Shown here one piece after another: positions 59,508 to 64,000 of a DNA stretch of 64,000 nt. A program made the position numbers and the translations under genes. The notes under the pieces were generated by a model. The model saw nothing but the letters and a program-made list of their open reading frames with translations, had not been told where the DNA came from and searched no databases. The stretch spans positions 25,517,001-25,581,000 of the forward strand of contig NW_024467119.1 of the NCBI RefSeq assembly GCF_017591425.1, in the 5' to 3' direction. Every line of letters begins with the position of its first letter. Positions within the stretch are counted from its first letter, which is position 1. The stretch comes from Ochotona curzoniae (taxonomy: Eukaryota; Chordata; Mammalia; Lagomorpha; Ochotonidae).

Positions 59508-59800
59508 GGGGGGCCAGAGCTATTTCACAGGGGGTAAAGCTGCCGTGTGGGTTCTGGTTCCAATCCCAGTTGGTCCACTTCTGATCCAATTCCCTGCTAT
59601 TGTGCCCTGGGAAGTAGCGGAGAATCACACGGGTCCTTGGACCCCTGCACTCCGGAAAGCTGGAAGAATCTCCTGCTCCTGACTCCAGACCAGCCCAGCT
59701 CCAGCTATTGAGGTCAGTTGGAGAAACCACTAGGTAGAAAATCTGTCTCTTCCCCTTTCTTTGTAACTCTGCCTTTCAAATAAGTAAATACATCTTTAAA
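59508..59800 (+). mobile_element. CSINE-type SINE, old
   Basis: Head GGGGGCCAGAGCTATTTCAC, tail CAAATAAGTAAATACATC. Confidence 0.82.
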
Positions 59801-60218
59801 CACAATCACACTAGGAAGTCTGGAAATCATTTCAATAATGGTATTTGGAGGTACAAATTCTGGCTTGGGTTATCCCATGGTGGAACCCAATGACTGAAAC
59901 CTGGCAGCTTTGGAAGAGACCACACAGACATACAATCTGTCTCCTGCCAAGTGATGCCCTGTGCCTCCTCAGCAATAATATCATCAACCAGAGGCCAAAC
60001 CAATAGGGCCACTGGATCCTGGATCTGAACCACCAAAACCATAAGCCCCTTTTTTTCCATTATAAAGTTACATGCTTCTGATATTTCATTATAGTGACAA
60101 AAAGCTGAAGATACAATAGAAAGAATCAACATATAGAAGAAATGGTTAATGGCAAAGCACCTATCATGCACAATGCAATTAAGACGGAAAGAGCTGCATA
60201 TCGGACATTGTGAGAATA

Positions 60219-60471
60219 AGGGAGCCAACACTGTGGTAAAGCCACTGTCTACAACGCTAGCATCCCATATGAGCACAGGTTCAAGTCCTAGCTGCTCCAC
60301 TTTCAGTACAGCTCCCTTCTAATGTGCCTGGGAAAGCAGCAAGGGATGGCCCTAGACCTTGGGCCTTTGCACTCATATGAAAAGACCCAACTCAGGCTAA
60401 CATGGCTACCTGGGGAGTGAACCAGGGAATGGAAAACCTCTGTCTTTTAAATAAATAAATAAAATCTTTTT
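60219..60471 (+). mobile_element. CSINE-type SINE, old
   Basis: Head GGGAGCCAACACTGTGG, tail AAATAAATAAATAAAATC. Confidence 0.82.
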
Positions 60472-60487
60472 TAAAAAAAAAGGGGGA

Positions 60488-60808
60488 GGGGCCCGGCAGC
60501 ATGGCCTAGCAGCTAGTCCTCACCTTGAACATGCCAGGATCCCATATGGGTGTCGGTTCTAATCCCGGCTGCTCCACTTCCCATCCAGCTCCCTGCTTGC
60601 GGCCTGGGAAAGCAGTCAAGGATGGCCCAAAGGCTTGGGACCCGGCACTGGTGCAGGGTCCCATGTGGGAGACCCGGAAGAGGTTCCTGGTTCCCGGCTT
60701 CGGATCAGCGCAGCACTGGCCGTTGCAGTCACTTGGGGAATGAATCATTGGACAGAAGATCTTCCTCTCTGTATATCTGACTTTGCAATAAAACTAAATA
60801 AATCTTTA
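60488..60808 (+). mobile_element. young CSINE with palindromic insertion
   Basis: Near-consensus except for an inverted copy of GGGACCCTGCAC at 60651-60662, making a hairpin over 60637-60662. Confidence 0.92.
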
Positions 60809-62161
60809 AAAAGATTTTTTAAAAAAGTTGTGGAATTAGGCAACTTGTCACATGGTTAAAAGCATGATTCCTGCAGTCAATCCTCACTTTGACCAGTGGC
60901 TGTGATCCTTAGCAGGTATGATACCTTGGGTACAGCATTTAATTTCTGAGTCCCAGATTCTATATTTGTGAAATGACAATGAGAATGACTAATTCGTGGG
61001 ATATTGTGAAGTCTAAGTGAGATCATGCATTTACACATCCTAACTGCCTAGAACACAGGTTAGCGTTGTATGATGGCTATTTTGAAAAAGTATTGCTCTC
61101 ATGAGATTAATCAAGAAAACTGCACATCTAAGATTATGTGGTAGGGGAACCTAGTTTTAAAATATGCAGGAAATTTTTAATGACTGGCTTTGAATGCTTA
61201 CATTTAGAGTAACAGAAGTAGACAGAAGGGCTAGAAAGACCAGGTTCATACACAAAGAAAATTTTAAATTCTTAACTTTTTAAAGGACATTTTCCAGGGG
61301 GAGAAAAGGTTATAAGTGCCCTCGGAATGATTTCTAAAAGTATAAACCAAAATAACTAAAGGGGAAAAAAAATGGAACAGAATTGCACTGTCTCCCAGAG
61401 CAAAGGTACAAGGGCTACCTACTTGTGGCATGCTTAGTTAATGTGTAACACTGGCGCAAAGAGACAAGTTTACAAGAACACAAATTCCAACCAATTTAGA
61501 GATGTCTTTCTTGCCCCTGGTACTCAGTGCTCCGCCAGCAGCAATTCCACTGCCAGTCTGTCCTCATACAAGGTTCAGTGCCACCTGAAAAAACAAACCA
61601 AAACCCTACACAACGGCCGGGAAGCACCTCGTATGATCTTCATCTATGAGACACAGTGCCCCACTCCACCTGCTACCATTATTCTCAAAATTACAAAAAT
61701 GTTTAAAAAAATCTAAGTCCACTGAGACACATAGGTTTGCCTTTCTTAGGAAAATTCAGCTAAATGATTTTCTTGAAGATCAGAAAGTTTAGAGTAAATC
61801 AAACCTTCCAAGACTAGCTTTAACAGCTTTGTTACCATTTAAAATAAATGATCAGAATTCACATGGCAAATATTACTACTTTCACCCAACACTATCTTAC
61901 ACAGAATATAAGCATAATGAAAGGGCATACTGTGAGGACAGTGGGTTGTTCACATATGCCATCCACAAGACCGCATCAGGCAAGCAGTTAAAGCAGAGTC
62001 TGGAGCCAGGACCCTGGCTCGGAATACCAACTCATCATAAGACTCCAGCTTTCTGCGTCTCCGCTCCATCCTCAGTAAAACACAGGCAACAACCCTATCT
62101 ACAACACAGAGCTGTAGGAATTGGATAATGTGTTACTCAGAGTGCTTAGAAAAATTATGTG

Positions 62162-62472
62162 GAGGCCCCGTGTGGTAACCTAGTGACTAAAGTCCTCACC
62201 ATGCAGCCGCTGGGATCAAATACAGTTCATATCCCTGATGCTCCACTTCCCCTCCAGCTTCCTGTTGGTGGCCTGGGAAAGCAATCAAGGACAGCTCAAA
62301 GCCTTGGGACCCTGCACCCGCAGGGGAGACCCAAAAGAAGCTCTTAACTTGGGAGCAACTCAGTTAAGGGCATTACAGTCACTTGGGGAGTGAACCAGAT
62401 GCAGTATCTTCCTCTCTGCCTCTCCTTCTCTCTGTAACTCTGACTTCCCAATAAAAAATAAATAAATTTTTA
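62162..62472 (+). mobile_element. CSINE-type SINE
   Basis: Head GGCCCCGTGTGGTAACC; middle partly scrambled around TTAACTTGGGAGCAACTC. Confidence 0.87.
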
Positions 62473-63479
62473 AAAAGGAATAATTACATGGCACATGTTT
62501 GTGGCCCATAATGGTTACTATTACAGGAGTCACAGTGCAGCATGTCTATGCCAGCGAATCTTCAAAGTCTTAAGTTCAATACTAGAACTCCATTTGGTAT
62601 GGCTCTGTCCACAGCTGCATTCAATTAAGTGAAAACTTTCTCTTTCTGCTCATTTTCAAAACACAAATTTTGTAAAGTAATACTAAAACCCCAGAGTCCT
62701 TTAAGCAATGCTATTAACAGAACTGACACTGACCTCAGTAAGTGAGAACAGAATCAGAACTTCAGACTCCCACACCTACCAACAACTGGGAGGCCTTGAG
62801 AAGTCTGTGAAAAAATGCAATTAGAAGATAAAATACATTTTGGTGCAAACCATTTCGTTTTATAATATATGCATAGCGAGCGCCCTTCAAAAATTCAGAA
62901 AAGATTTATGTTATGGGAAAATCATAGTCACATCTCAGGCAACCAAGAGCAAGCCAAAGAAAACTGACCAGCGTCCACACTGCCTGGTTAAAGGTGTCAA
63001 AATAATCTGTAAGGCCAGAAAATCTTTTGAGCAGCAATTAGCCTTAAAATGGTAACATTTCTAAAAACAATCTAGCAACAATGTGACCAGACAAAAAATT
63101 TTCATTTGGGATTTATAAGCCTGATGAAATTAGCAAACGTGTATGGGTTATGCTAGAACGATGATTCAATGTTTCATTACTCTCAGAATGGAGTAGAATC
63201 CCAAAAGATTATTCACAGCTCTTCACAGTTTAGATTTCTTTCTAGTCTTATGTTACTTTCAGAAAGGAATCTGTTTACATAAAATGGAATAACTGTATAT
63301 GCCGCTCACATACATATTGTATTGTATGTAAATGCCACTCAGATTTCCCACGTCCCAAATAAACTGTCAATACCTATAACGTACATTCACAATTACAAGA
63401 ACATTTCGTTTCTCCAACGTTCTTAAAACGTGCAAGACTTTCTCAGTTAATTACAAGACAAGGAGGAAAGAGCAGACAG

Positions 63480-64000
63480 GAGTCACGGAAAAAGGGAGCG
63501 CCTGCACTGCCCAGCCCCAACTTCGGGACGCACAGCAAAGGCCGGATGTTAGAAACCAAAGGCGAACCTCCAATTACAGACTGGATCGTGACGAGGAGTT
63601 TTTTTGAGATCACAGGACGCATTTGTCACACAGCCCATCACATCCTCGCAACTTCAAACAGACTACTTCTCTGAGTTTACACAAAAGTTTATAACGCCCT
63701 CTCGCCCAACGCAATGCGAGTACTTTGATTTTTTTTTTTTACAACCGTCTTATAATTAAACTTCATAGTAGGACAACTTAGTAGCAGTACCACAAAACAC
63801 TTCCTGAGACTTCTTTGCCAGTACAGGCTGCGACTAGCAACTATTGTCTCCGGGTCAACGGCAGAAGCTTCCAGTCCCAACCTACGAACCTTCACATCAT
63901 GACATCAGCTCAAACGAACGAAATCCTAAGCACACTGAGGAGAGGAATCCCAAGCTTGTTTTCCTGCCCTGGCCCTTGGAGACCGCACCTCTTTGTGCAC
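63480..64000. other. CpG-enriched edge of window
   Basis: CpG is much commoner here than in the introns (for example GGAGCGCC, ACTTCGGGACGC, CTCTCGCCCAACGC, CCGGGTCAACGG). Possible flank of the SEC31A promoter region; no exon or TSS could be set. Confidence 0.35.

Larger units (their letters stand above)
55513..63479. other. first intron / upstream region of SEC31A
   Basis: No coding exon on either strand. Content is SINEs, the U2 fragment, the MITE-like element and AT-rich unique DNA (notably 60809-62160 and 62473-63479, where I see nothing else). Confidence 0.6.

Noticed and set aside
59827..60300. 157-codon minus-strand ORF
   Set aside because: Crosses unique intronic DNA and a SINE head without splice signals or a recognisable family.
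1..64000. CRISPR arrays, operons, ribosome binding sites, prokaryotic terminators
   Set aside because: The window is mammalian nuclear DNA with spliced genes and SINEs; no such structures are present.

Overview
This is a mammalian nuclear window. Its single recognisable protein-coding gene is SEC31A, the outer-coat subunit of the COPII vesicle coat, on the minus strand. I found 24 coding exons between 55155 (start codon) and 2463. All have consensus GT/AG borders and matching phases, and together they give 1128 uninterrupted codons. The last ~120 residues and the stop lie beyond position 1. The promoter and 5' non-coding exon(s) were not located. They probably lie near or beyond position 64000, where CpG density rises.

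The organism is very probably a lagomorph. The introns hold about 70 copies of a ~320-bp tRNA-derived SINE (A/B-box head, long unique body, AATAAA-rich tail ending in ATCTTT) that matches the lagomorph C-repeat (CSINE) family. The youngest copies differ in their head from the rabbit consensus I remember, which points to a pika (Ochotona); that last step is inference.

Layout, in gene order: WD40 propeller exons at 55.2-39.3 kb; SEC13-binding insert and linker at 39.1-31.4 kb; alpha-solenoid exons at 26.4-18.2 kb; proline-rich region at 15.0-2.5 kb. The last block includes an in-frame 31-codon cassette exon, the exon with the ALG-2-binding PPPPGF motif, and a 59-nt exon with the Trp-Asn pair that stimulates SAR1 GTPase. 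No other real gene was seen; most open frames in the window come from SINE copies.

The most unusual object is a ~2.95-kb retro-inserted element at 34425-37369, antisense to SEC31A. It has three nearly identical 242-bp GC-rich monomers, each with a TATA-like TATTTAAA, a body of degenerate repeats without long ORFs, a G-quadruplex run, a poly(A) tail and a 9-bp target-site duplication. It looks like an ORF-less LINE-1 derivative made of 5'UTR monomers joined to a 3'UTR. Two small-RNA retro-insertions also stand out: a 35-nt U2 snRNA 5' end inside a SINE (56192-56226) and a tRNA-Ser 5' half with a 16-bp duplication (5644-5684). Old Tigger-like DNA transposons and a short inverted-repeat element complete the picture.
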